Origin: Chryseobacterium shigense
GTDB lineage: Bacteria; Bacteroidota; Bacteroidia; Flavobacteriales; Weeksellaceae
Direction of reading: 5' to 3'
Assembly: GCF_014207845.1 (NCBI RefSeq)
Contig: NZ_JACHLC010000002.1
Location: forward strand, 310,001 to 374,000
Length of the DNA: 64,000 nt
The position numbers were made by a program, and so were the translations under genes. The first letter of the stretch is position 1. The number at the start of each line of letters is the position of its first letter. Shown here in pieces: positions 16,941 through 24,476 of the stretch. A model generated the notes under the pieces. The model ran no database searches and was not told the origin of the DNA. It was given only the letters and a program-made list of their open reading frames with translations.

Positions 16941-16955
16941 CTGGATCATATCCAG
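16941..16955. repeat. Hairpin in the ftsQ-ftsA spacer
   Basis: CTGGAT-CAT-ATCCAG is a perfect 6-bp hairpin with a 3-nt loop in the 98-nt gap between ftsQ and ftsA. Confidence 0.5.
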
Positions 16956-17005
16956 CTTCAAAAAACAAAGGAAAAAAAGTAGAAAAAAAATCAAATCGAC
17001 ATACA

Positions 17006-18388
17006 ATGGAAAATCAAGAGTATTCAGTAGGTCTGGACATCGGAACAACAAAGATTGTTGCGATTGTCGGAAGGAGGAATGCACACGGGAAAATAGAAGT
17101 TCTCGGGGTTGGAAAGGCCAAAAGTCTTGGAGTTCATAAAGGTATTGTGAACAATATTTCACAAACCATTAATTCAATCAAGGCAGCCGTTTCAGAAGCA
17201 CAGTCCAGCGCAGGAGTTCCTATCCGAAAAGTTACGGTAGGTATTGCAGGAAAACATATCCGTTCCCTGCAGCATTCCGACTATATTATGCGTGAGCATC
17301 CGGACAAATTTATTACAGATGACGACATTGAAGCCCTTAAAGACCAGGTAAAAAAGCTGGTAATGCTTCCCGGAGAAGAAATTATCCATGTTCTTCCCCA
17401 GGAGTACAAGGTAGATTCCGAAGGAGAAATTCAGGAACCTGTAGGAATGCACGGAAAACGTCTGGAAGCTAACTTCCACGTGGTGGTAGGACAGATGGGA
17501 AGCATCAGAAACATCGCAAGATGTGTAAGAGAAGCCGGTCTTGAAATGGAAGCCCTTACCCTGGAACCTTTGGCGTCTTCAGAAGCTGTACTCACAAAAG
17601 AAGAAAAAGAAGCCGGTGTTGCCATAGTAGACATCGGGGGTGGTACCACAGATATTGCCATCTTCAAAGATAACATCATCCGTCATACCTGCGTAATTCC
17701 TTACGGAGGAGGTATTATTACGGAAGATATCAAAGAAGGCTGCTCCATTATAGAAAAACATGCAGAACAGCTGAAAGTAAAATTCGGTTCTGCAGTGCCG
17801 GAACTGGAAAAAGACAGTACATTTGTTACTATTCCAGGGCTTCACGGAAGACCGGATAAGGAAATTTCCCTTAAAACTCTGGCACAGATCATCAATGCCA
17901 GAGTTGAAGAAATCCTGGAAATGGTTAATACAGAATTAAAAGCTTACGGCGCATTCGAACAAAAGAAAAAGCTGATTGCGGGAATCGTTCTTACAGGAGG
18001 TGGGTCCAACCTGAAGCATCTTCGTCAGTTAGCCAACTATACAACAGGTTTTGACAGTAGAATCGGTTTTGCAAACGAATATATTGCCAACGATAAAAAC
18101 CAGTACCTCAAAGGCCCGGAATTTGCTACATCAATCGGTTTGCTGATGGAGAGTTTAAAAATCCGCGACAAAAAACAGGGCGCTGAAACAGAAGAGGCCA
18201 TCGAAGAGCAGCCAGCTAAAACAGAAACCGTTGCAGCACAGGCAGAAATAGCTCAGACCATTCAGCCGGCAGCAGCAGTTCAGGAGCAGACTATTGTAAA
18301 CGAACAGCAGGAAAACAGAAGAGCGAAACTGACTTTCGGGCAGTCGCTTATGGAAAAAGTTAAAAAATTCTTTGAAGAAGTAGAGTAA
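17006..18388 (+). CDS. ftsA: Cell division protein FtsA
   Basis: FtsA is the actin-like protein that tethers FtsZ to the membrane. The 460-residue protein has the phosphate-1 motif VGLDIGTTKIVAIVG, the SHS2/1C insert (about residues 84-165), the phosphate-2 motif GVAIVDIGGGTTDIAIF and the adenosine motif GIVLTGGGSNLKHL. Between residues about 385 and 435 is a Gln/Ala/Glu-rich linker. The C-terminus (QSLMEKVKKFFEEVE) is a short amphipathic helix, the membrane-targeting sequence expected of FtsA. ftsZ follows. Confidence 0.96.
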   Translation: MENQEYSVGLDIGTTKIVAIVGRRNAHGKIEVLGVGKAKSLGVHKGIVNNISQTINSIKAAVSEAQSSAGVPIRKVTVGIAGKHIRSLQHSDYIMREHPDKFITDDDIEALKDQVKKLVMLPGEEIIHVLPQEYKVDSEGEIQEPVGMHGKRLEANFHVVVGQMGSIRNIARCVREAGLEMEALTLEPLASSEAVLTKEEKEAGVAIVDIGGGTTDIAIFKDNIIRHTCVIPYGGGIITEDIKEGCSIIEKHAEQLKVKFGSAVPELEKDSTFVTIPGLHGRPDKEISLKTLAQIINARVEEILEMVNTELKAYGAFEQKKKLIAGIVLTGGGSNLKHLRQLANYTTGFDSRIGFANEYIANDKNQYLKGPEFATSIGLLMESLKIRDKKQGAETEEAIEEQPAKTETVAAQAEIAQTIQPAAAVQEQTIVNEQQENRRAKLTFGQSLMEKVKKFFEEVE

Positions 18389-18410
18389 AATATAAATGAT
18401 AGAAGATCAT

Positions 18411-18475
18411 TGATAATTGATAAATAAAAGCACGCAACTTATTGTCCAATGCCATTTATCACTCGTCAATTATCA
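18411..18475. repeat. Interrupted inverted repeat in the ftsA-ftsZ spacer
   Basis: TGATAATTGATAAAT (18411-18425) is complementary to ATTTATCA (18454-18461) plus TCAATTATCA (18466-18475), with a 4-nt interruption on the right arm. The surrounding spacer is built of ATCATT/CACTCATCA words. The apparent reading frame through it (from 18442) is not coding. Confidence 0.6.
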
Positions 18476-18507
18476 TTCATCACTCATCAATTATAAAAAA
18501 CATAGTT

Positions 18508-20433
18508 ATGGAAAACATAGGTACACAAGGATTTTCATTTGATTTGCCAAAAGGAAATTCATCCATCATAAAAGTAATCGGTGTAGGTGGCGGTGGAAAT
18601 AATGCCCTGAAACACATGTACGAAAAAGGTATTTACGGAGTAGATTTTGTAGTCTGTAATACCGATGCCCAGACTTTAGATAATAACCCTGTTGCCAACA
18701 AGGTACAGCTTGGTACTACCATTACGGAAGGACTTGGTGCAGGAGCAGATCCTGAAGTTGGGGAAAAATCTGCTATCGAAAGCATTGAAGAGATCAAAGC
18801 AGCTATGGGACAGAATACCAAAATGGTGTTCATCACTGCCGGAATGGGTGGTGGTACAGGTACCGGAGCAGCTCCCGTTATTGCCAAAGTAGCTAAAGAT
18901 ATGGGAATTCTTACGGTAGGTATTGTTACCGTTCCTTTCAGTTTTGAAGGAAAAAGAAGACTTGATCAGGCAGAAAACGGTCTCGAAAAACTAAGAAATA
19001 ATGTTGATTCACTTATTGTAATCAACAATGATAAACTAAGACAGCAGTTCGGAAACCTTGGATTCAAGCAGGGATTCTCAAAAGCCGATGAAGTGTTAAC
19101 CAATGCCGCAAAAGGAATGGCAGAAGTTATTACCGGTTACTTTGATGTAAACATTGACTTTAGAGATGCTAAATCTGTACTTCAGAACTCCGGCACAGCC
19201 TTAATGTCTACAGGAGTTGCTTCGGGAGAAAACAAAGCCGAAGAAGCCGTTAAAAAAGCCCTGGATTCTCCGTTGTTGAATGACAACAAGATCACGGGTG
19301 CTAAAAACGTCCTTCTATTGATCAGAAGTGGTGCTGAAGAAGTTACCATGGATGAAATCGGGGTAATTATGGATCACATCCAGAAAGAAGCAGGAAATAC
19401 CGCAGATATCATTTTCGGGGTAGGTGCTGATGAAGAACTGGGAGATTCTGTAAGCGTTCTTGTGATTGCTACAGGTTTTTCTAACGACAGCAAAAAATTT
19501 GCAGGTCCTACAGAAAAGATCAGAATCAGTCTTAATGACAGCCTTGAGGCTCCGAAAGCATCCCCTTTCAAAACAAGAGAAGAAAGAGAAACACCTTCTG
19601 AAACAACACATGATTTTGGAGGAAAGCATACTTTCAGATTAGATGACGAAGACAGCGATGCTCCACAGTTCGGGTTAAAATCTTCTGAAAAAAAAATGAT
19701 TATTGAGGAAGAAGAAATCAAAACAGAAATAAAATTCTTTGACAAAGAGGGAGATACACAAAGCAGCCCTGTCAATAGCTGGAGAAATGAAGAAGAACAG
19801 CAGGAAGAAGAATCTTATAGCTTATTCTCTTACGATGAAGAAGGAGAAGACCCTAATGACCTGGAAATTGAGTCTTTTAAATTCGATTTTGATGCCAAAA
19901 AAGATGAGACTCCTTCTACACCGTCCACTCCTTCTTTCTCAGATGAAAAGCCTATTGAATTCAGTTTTTTTGTAAACAATCAGCCTTCATCCAATGAACC
20001 TAAAACAGATTTCGGACAGCCAAAGGCGGAGTTTACCGCTCCTGCCAGCGCAGTAACTGAAGTTCCGGTTCAGACTGCTGAAACCATCTTCCAGACAAGA
20101 CAGGAAGAGCCAAAAGCTGAAACCAAGCCGGTTTTTGAAGAAAAAGTTGAAATTGAAACTCCGAAAACGGCAGAATCTGAATTCACCTTTGTGAATAAAG
20201 CCGTTGAACAGGAGAAAATTTCAGAAAGAAGAAATAAATTAAAAGAATTCAATTCCCGCTATCAAAGTTTTGACAGCTCAAGTGAATTTGAGTCTGTTCC
20301 TGCTTTCAAAAGAAAGAATATTACTATCGACGGAGCCAATGCATCAGATCAGAATATCAACACCTATCTGTCTGACAACAACGGATCCATGCAGGTGAGA
20401 GAAAACAGATTTTTAAACAAAGACGTTGACTAA
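18508..20433 (+). CDS. ftsZ: Cell division protein FtsZ
   Basis: FtsZ is the tubulin-like GTPase that forms the division ring. The globular domain has IKVIGVGGGGNNALKHM at the start, the tubulin signature AGMGGGTGTGAAPV (about residue 115), and DFRDAKSVLQNSG. After about residue 330 comes a very long acidic and Pro/Thr-rich linker, so the protein is 641 residues against about 385 in E. coli. The conserved C-terminal peptide that binds FtsA appears as VPAFKRKNITI, about 35 residues before the end. The ATG at 18508 (MENIGTQGFSF) is chosen because the upstream extension lies in a spacer repeat. Confidence 0.96.
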   Translation: MENIGTQGFSFDLPKGNSSIIKVIGVGGGGNNALKHMYEKGIYGVDFVVCNTDAQTLDNNPVANKVQLGTTITEGLGAGADPEVGEKSAIESIEEIKAAMGQNTKMVFITAGMGGGTGTGAAPVIAKVAKDMGILTVGIVTVPFSFEGKRRLDQAENGLEKLRNNVDSLIVINNDKLRQQFGNLGFKQGFSKADEVLTNAAKGMAEVITGYFDVNIDFRDAKSVLQNSGTALMSTGVASGENKAEEAVKKALDSPLLNDNKITGAKNVLLLIRSGAEEVTMDEIGVIMDHIQKEAGNTADIIFGVGADEELGDSVSVLVIATGFSNDSKKFAGPTEKIRISLNDSLEAPKASPFKTREERETPSETTHDFGGKHTFRLDDEDSDAPQFGLKSSEKKMIIEEEEIKTEIKFFDKEGDTQSSPVNSWRNEEEQQEEESYSLFSYDEEGEDPNDLEIESFKFDFDAKKDETPSTPSTPSFSDEKPIEFSFFVNNQPSSNEPKTDFGQPKAEFTAPASAVTEVPVQTAETIFQTRQEEPKAETKPVFEEKVEIETPKTAESEFTFVNKAVEQEKISERRNKLKEFNSRYQSFDSSSEFESVPAFKRKNITIDGANASDQNINTYLSDNNGSMQVRENRFLNKDVD

Positions 20434-20435
20434 AT

Positions 20436-20508
20436 AATGTAACAATGTATCAATTTAACAGTGTAACAATGGCTTGTTCAAATTGGTACATTGATACACT
20501 TTTACATT
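20436..20508. repeat. Inverted repeat in the ftsZ-yqeY spacer
   Basis: AATGTAACAATGTATCAATTT (arm of 21 nt starting 20436) has an imperfect complement ending at 20508 that includes TACATTGATACAC and TTTACATT. It occupies nearly all of the 90-nt gap and is of the same AT-rich style as the other spacers in this operon. Confidence 0.6.
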
Positions 20509-20523
20509 GATAAATTATAGACC

Positions 20524-20970
20524 ATGAGTTTAGAAAATACCATAAGTGAAGCTATTAAAACAGCTATGAGAGAGAAAGACAGAGTTGCTCTGGACTCTCT
20601 GAGAGCTGTGAAAGCTCAAATCCTACTTCTAAAAACTGAAGCCAGAGGTGCTGAAGTTTCCGCAGAGCAGGAAATTGCCATTCTTCAGAGAATGATCAAG
20701 CAGCGTAAAGATTCTTTCGAACAATTTTCAGCCCAGGGAAGAAATGATCTTGCCGAAGTGGAAGAAGCACAATCGAAAGTAATTGAACAATTCTTACCAA
20801 AACAGCTTTCTTCTGAAGAACTGGAAGCTGAAATAAAGAACATTATTTCAGAAACCGGAGCAGAATCTATAAAAGATCTGGGGAAAGTAATGGGAACTGC
20901 TTCAAAGACATTAGCAGGAAAGTCAGACGGGAAAAGCATTTCCGAGATGGCAAAGAAGCTGCTTTCATAA
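20524..20970 (+). CDS. GatB/YqeY domain protein
   Basis: The 148-residue protein is a stand-alone YqeY domain, related to the C-terminal tRNA-binding domain of the GatB amidotransferase subunit. Typical blocks are SEAIKTAMREKDRVALDSLRAVKAQI at the start (shown by the pattern KDRVALDSLRA), EIAILQRMIKQRKDS, EQFLPKQLS and LGKVMGTASKTLAGKSDG near the end. The role of free YqeY proteins is not settled; tRNA binding is inferred from the GatB relationship. Lying directly after ftsZ is common in Flavobacteriia. Confidence 0.92.
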   Translation: MSLENTISEAIKTAMREKDRVALDSLRAVKAQILLLKTEARGAEVSAEQEIAILQRMIKQRKDSFEQFSAQGRNDLAEVEEAQSKVIEQFLPKQLSSEELEAEIKNIISETGAESIKDLGKVMGTASKTLAGKSDGKSISEMAKKLLS

Positions 20971-21120
20971 AAGCGGGATACACGGTTCGGGATCCGGGAT
21001 TATTAAACCCCGGAACACGGAACACGATCTCCCAAAACAGGATATCCAACCTTTGCATATCGATTTGATTAAAGAATCCGGGAACGCTGGCGTTCCCGGA
21101 TTCTGTTTTGGATATTCATA
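20971..21120 (+). repeat. Structured GC-rich intergenic element with nested hairpins
   Basis: After the yqeY-like gene there is a GC-rich island. A 13-bp perfect stem GAATCCGGGAACG (21074-21086) / CGTTCCCGGATTC (21091-21103) with a CTGG loop lies inside an outer pairing CCAAAACAG (21032-21040) / CTGTTTTGG (21103-21111). A further small hairpin TCCGGG/CCCGGA lies at about 20993-21013. It may end the dcw transcript, although the T-tract is weak (TGTTTTGG), or it may be a dispersed repeat. The rest of the gap up to 21380 is AT-rich with no gene visible. Confidence 0.55.
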
Positions 21121-21379
21121 ATTCATAATTCAGCTTATCATTTATTCAAAACTGAAAAGGCTTTTACTTAACCGCTGAAAATCAGGTTGTGTTAAATAAT
21201 TTGAGCGCTTGAGGGAAAGCAGTAAATGTTTTTTTCATGGTCGGTTGTTTTCAGAATCATTTCAAATTTAATAAATATTTTTCATTATACGTGATTTTAT
21301 TTCATGTTTTTTATAATATTATTAAAATATTAATATTATATTAATTTTATATGACTAAAGCATTGATAGTTTTTATATA

Positions 21380-21410
21380 TTGAACAAACGCAAAGAATTG
21401 TTTAACTTTG
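21380..21410 (+). promoter_or_regulatory. Consensus Bacteroidota promoter for the bacilliredoxin gene
   Basis: TTG at 21380-21382, a 20-nt spacer and TAACTTTG at 21403-21410 fit the -33 TTG / -7 TAnnTTTG consensus. The start codon is 22 nt further on. Confidence 0.75.
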
Positions 21411-21431
21411 TACCGATAAAAAACAAAATAT

Positions 21432-21842
21432 ATGTATCCAACAGATTTAGTAATGCCTATGAAGGCAGAACTTACAGATAAAGGTTTCGAAGATTTAACA
21501 ACTCCTGCGCAGGTAGAAGAGGCTTTAAAGCAGTCGGGAACCACCCTATTGGTAATAAATTCAGTATGCGGATGTGCAGCAGGTGCAGCAAGACCCGGAG
21601 TTGTATATTCTTTGACAGGTGATAAGAAACCTGATCATTTAACAACTGTTTTTGCAGGATTTGATACAGAAGCTGTAGCAGAAGCAAGAAAACATCTGGC
21701 TCCATTCCCTCCAAGCTCTCCATGTGTAGCGCTTTTCAAGGATGGTGAACTGGTTCATATGCTGGAAAGACACCACATCGAAGGAAACCCTGCAGGTGCT
21801 ATTGCAGCAAATCTTCAGGCTGCTTTTGATGAATATTGTTAA
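21432..21842 (+). CDS. BrxA/BrxB-family bacilliredoxin (YphP/YqiW)
   Basis: The 136-residue protein belongs to the YphP/YqiW family, thioredoxin-fold proteins with a CxC active site. The motif is NSVCGCAAGAARPG near residue 50. Other family blocks are MYPTDLVMPMKAEL at the start and PPSSPCVALFKDGELVHMLERH, with a third Cys, in the second half. In Firmicutes these proteins reduce bacillithiol mixed disulfides. In Flavobacteriia the thiol partner is less certain, so the redox role is inferred. It has its own promoter and terminator. Confidence 0.9.
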   Translation: MYPTDLVMPMKAELTDKGFEDLTTPAQVEEALKQSGTTLLVINSVCGCAAGAARPGVVYSLTGDKKPDHLTTVFAGFDTEAVAEARKHLAPFPPSSPCVALFKDGELVHMLERHHIEGNPAGAIAANLQAAFDEYC

Positions 21843-21863
21843 GAAACAACAAGTATAAATACC

Positions 21864-21897
21864 AAACCGTTACATAATTTGTAGCGGTTTTTTTATT
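21864..21897 (+). terminator. Terminator after the bacilliredoxin gene
   Basis: AAACCGTTACA (21864-21874) pairs with TGTAGCGGTTT (21880-21890) with one T-G pair and a 5-nt loop, followed by a T-run. Confidence 0.85.
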
Positions 21898-21934
21898 TAA
21901 TGCGATAAAAATTCTCTGAAAATCCAAATATTAT

Positions 21935-21942
21935 TATATTTG
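21935..21942 (+). promoter_or_regulatory. -7 element for the GH3-like gene
   Basis: TATATTTG matches TAnnTTTG and ends 5 nt before the ATG at 21948, so transcription from it would give a very short or absent leader. No TTG is visible at the usual -33 distance. Confidence 0.5.
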
Positions 21943-21947
21943 TTGGA

Positions 21948-23462
21948 ATGGCAACAAAGGCACTTTTCAATACTGTCGTTAACTGGTTTATCCGTCAGAG
22001 GATAGATCAGATTCAGAATTTCATGGACCATCCCATTGAAACTCAGAAAGGTATACTCTTTTCACAGCTTTTTCATGCTGAAGATACGGAATACGGCAAA
22101 GCATATGGCTTTAATTCGATTTCGAGCTATCAGGACTTTAAAAACAAGGTCCCGATTGTTACTTATGAAGATTTTGAACCTTTCATTGAAAGAGCAAGAC
22201 AGGGACACAAGGATGTAACCTGGCCGGGTTATATCAAACATTTTGCAAAATCATCCGGAACAACGAATGCCAAAAGCAAGTTTATCCCTATTTCTTCTGA
22301 AAGCCTGGAATACTGCCACATGAAAGCAGGAAAGGACATGGTTTCCATCTATGCCAATAATCATCCGGAAAACCAGCTGTTCACCAACAAAAATCTGCGT
22401 TTAGGCGGAAGTTCTGAACTTCATGCGGATTTCAACACCAAGTTCGGTGATCTTTCTGCAATTTTGATTGACAATCTGCCTTTTTGGGTAGAGATCACCA
22501 CCACACCCAGTAAAAAAGTTTCCCTGATGTCTGAATGGGAAAGCAAGCTTAAAGCCATTACCTCAGAAGTAAAAAACGAAGATGTAGGAAGTATTCTGGG
22601 GGTACCCAGCTGGATGATGGTTTTGCTTCAGAGAGTTTTAAAAGAGACAGGCAGCGGAAGTATTTCTGAGCTGTGGCCTAATCTGGAGGTGTTTTTTCAC
22701 GGCGGAATCAGCTTTAAGCCATACAAGGACCAATACAGGCAGATCATCGGAAAAAAGATCAATTACTACGAAATTTACAATGCTTCCGAAGGCTTCTTCG
22801 GGATACAGGACAGATCAGACAGTGACGAAATGCTGCTGATGCTGGATTACGGTATTTTTTATGAATTCATTCCAATGGATCAGTTTCATTTCTCCAATCC
22901 GAAAGTAGTCAGCCTTGAAGATGTGGAAATAGGAAAAAATTATGCAATGGTAATTACCACTAACGGAGGGTTATGGAGATACCTCATCGGCGATACCGTT
23001 GTATTTACGTCAGTAAATCCTTTCAGAATAAAAATTACGGGAAGAACGAAGCATTACATCAACGCATTCGGAGAAGAGCTTATGATTACCAATGTAGAAT
23101 CTGCTCTTTCAAAAGCCTGTGAAGTTACCGGGGCAAGCATTACCGATTTTACAGGAGCACCTGTTTTCATGAAAGAGAACGAAGGCGGTGCTCATGAATG
23201 GATCTTTGAATTCAGTCACCATCCGGATGACCTGGAGCGTTTTACCGATGCTTTTGACCATCATTTAAAAACAATCAATTCAGATTATGAAGCGAAAAGA
23301 TATAATAACCTGACACTGAAAAGACCGATTGTTCATATTGCAAAACCGGATCTCTTCTACTGCTGGCTGGAATCCAAAGGAAAACTCGGAGGCCAGAATA
23401 AAGTTCCTAGGCTGAGTAATGACAGAGAATATATAGACCCTTTGCTGGAGCTTAATAAATAA
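21948..23462 (+). CDS. GH3 auxin-responsive promoter family protein
   Basis: The 504-residue protein is a bacterial member of the GH3 fold, a branch of the acyl-adenylate/firefly luciferase superfamily. The ATP-binding motif is KSSGTTNAKSKFIP (about residue 100). YEIYNASEGFFGIQD gives the second adenylation motif (Y-x-A-S-E-G). GLWRYLIGDTVVFTSVNPFRIKITGRTKHYINAFGEE, quoted here only as the GRTKH and NAFGEEL blocks, forms the third. Plant GH3 enzymes join carboxylic acids to amino acids. The bacterial substrate is unknown. It is a single gene between a terminator and the next convergent operon. Confidence 0.9.
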   Translation: MATKALFNTVVNWFIRQRIDQIQNFMDHPIETQKGILFSQLFHAEDTEYGKAYGFNSISSYQDFKNKVPIVTYEDFEPFIERARQGHKDVTWPGYIKHFAKSSGTTNAKSKFIPISSESLEYCHMKAGKDMVSIYANNHPENQLFTNKNLRLGGSSELHADFNTKFGDLSAILIDNLPFWVEITTTPSKKVSLMSEWESKLKAITSEVKNEDVGSILGVPSWMMVLLQRVLKETGSGSISELWPNLEVFFHGGISFKPYKDQYRQIIGKKINYYEIYNASEGFFGIQDRSDSDEMLLMLDYGIFYEFIPMDQFHFSNPKVVSLEDVEIGKNYAMVITTNGGLWRYLIGDTVVFTSVNPFRIKITGRTKHYINAFGEELMITNVESALSKACEVTGASITDFTGAPVFMKENEGGAHEWIFEFSHHPDDLERFTDAFDHHLKTINSDYEAKRYNNLTLKRPIVHIAKPDLFYCWLESKGKLGGQNKVPRLSNDREYIDPLLELNK

Positions 23463-23487
23463 GTTATCAGAAAGGAAGCGGGATGCA

Positions 23488-23599
23488 GGAAGATGGAAGT
23501 TATTGAAGCCGGAAAAACAATATTCAATATGTTTTGGAATGGTTTTCAGAAAACGATCAATGGGCTGTTAACGACAAATACAACCTCTTCCCATCTTCC
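23488..23599. repeat. Inverted repeat GGAAGATGGAAG
   Basis: GGAAGATGGAAG (23488-23499) faces CTTCCCATCTTCC (23587-23599), complementary except for one extra C, with about 87 nt between. No gene lies between the arms. It looks like a decayed dispersed repeat. Confidence 0.45.
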
Positions 23600-23616
23600 A
23601 TCAGAATAACAATAAA

Positions 23617-23646
23617 AAAACGCAATCAAAATTCTGATTGCGTTTT
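23617..23646. terminator. Bidirectional terminator
   Basis: AAAACGCAATCA (23617-23628) / TGATTGCGTTTT (23635-23646), a perfect 12-bp stem with a 6-nt loop and A/T runs on both sides. It serves the GH3-like gene on the plus strand and the lipoprotein gene on the minus strand. Confidence 0.9.
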
Positions 23647-23664
23647 CTATATTTTGGAATCCTA

Positions 23665-24078
23665 TTATTTCTTTAAATCTTCTTTTAATTTTTTCGCTCC
23701 TTCTTCTACTTTCGAAGCACCTTTTGCTGCGGCATCTTTTACATCTTTACTAACTTCCTGAGCGCCTTTTTTAATGTCACTGCCTACTTTATCAGCTCCG
23801 GCTTTGATATCATTTCCGGCTTTGTTAATGCCTTCTTTGGTTTTCTGAGCCGCATCATCTATTTTGTTTCCGGCTGCATCCACTTTGGCTTTTACATCTT
23901 CCTTCGCCTTATCTATCTTAGCGGTATCTACGGCAACAGACGGAGTTTCAGAAACTGTAGTTGTAGTGGTTGTTACCGTTCCGTCAGTATTTTCCACCTG
24001 TTCTGTTTTAGTAGTTGATTTTGTGCACGATACAGCAAATAATGCGATTGAAGCTACTGCTAAAATTTGTTTTTTCAT
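23665..24078 (-). CDS. Small lipoprotein with amphipathic 11-mer-like helical repeats
   Basis: The 137-residue product has a lipoprotein signal (MKKQILAVASIALFAVSC, lipobox AVSC). A Thr-rich linker (TVTTTTTTVSET) follows. The second half is a long Lys/Asp/Ala helix with a repeated pattern such as KAGNDIKAGADKVGSDIKKGAQ. The repeat resembles LEA/apolipoprotein-like amphipathic helices seen in stress-related envelope proteins. Function is not known. A longer frame exists from 24219, but it runs antiparallel to nothing useful and overlaps the upstream lipoprotein gene. The start at 24078 is fixed by the signal peptide. Confidence 0.8.
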   Translation of the reverse strand: MKKQILAVASIALFAVSCTKSTTKTEQVENTDGTVTTTTTTVSETPSVAVDTAKIDKAKEDVKAKVDAAGNKIDDAAQKTKEGINKAGNDIKAGADKVGSDIKKGAQEVSKDVKDAAAKGASKVEEGAKKLKEDLKK

Positions 24079-24109
24079 ATTGTATATTTTATATGTTTTT
24101 ATTTCATTT

Positions 24110-24472
24110 TTATTCTGTTTTTGTTCCGGCAGCAGGTTGAGCATCAGAAGTTTTCTGTTTTTTTTCAGCTTCTGTCTTCTTTTTCTCCTCCTCTCCCTTC
24201 TTTTTATTTTCTTTTTCAAGCTCTTCTTTAAGCTTCTGTTCTTCCTTAAGACGTTTTTCGGCCTCTTTTATAGAGTCCTGGTACTTTTGTGAAGACATTC
24301 TGATCTGCCGAACAATATCCACCGATGTGGCACCTGCTGAAAATGAGTCAATTGCTGCGGTATCATAATGAACCTTTATTTCCTGTTCCGCTCCAAAACC
24401 CGGTGCTTCTTTTTTTGAACAGGCTATCAATACCAGTGATACAATAAAAACTGCAGACAATAAATTTTTCAT
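24110..24472 (-). CDS. Small lipoprotein with charged coiled-coil tail
   Basis: The 120-residue product has a lipobox (SLVLIACSKK, Cys18). A short globular-looking middle includes HYDTAAIDSFSAGATSVDIVRQIR. A long Lys/Glu coiled coil follows (EKRLKEEQKLKEELEKENKK), ending in an Ala/Thr tail. I do not recognise the family. It is 4 nt downstream of an EEP phosphohydrolase gene and 31 nt upstream of the second lipoprotein gene, so all three are likely co-transcribed. Confidence 0.78.
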   Translation of the reverse strand: MKNLLSAVFIVSLVLIACSKKEAPGFGAEQEIKVHYDTAAIDSFSAGATSVDIVRQIRMSSQKYQDSIKEAEKRLKEEQKLKEELEKENKKKGEEEKKKTEAEKKQKTSDAQPAAGTKTE

Positions 24473-24476
24473 GGAA

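Noticed and set aside
18442..18507. Upstream extension of FtsZ by 22 residues
   Set aside because: It is Ile/His/Ser-rich translation of an ATCATT-type spacer repeat. The conserved FtsZ start is at 18508.
24079..24219. 47-residue Lys/Arg-rich extension of the downstream lipoprotein
   Set aside because: It runs over the end of the upstream lipoprotein gene in another frame and would bury a normal lipoprotein signal peptide.
23864..24292. 142-codon hydrophobic frame on the plus strand
   Set aside because: It is the complement of the Lys/Glu-rich lipoprotein genes, which produces Phe/Leu-rich antisense frames.
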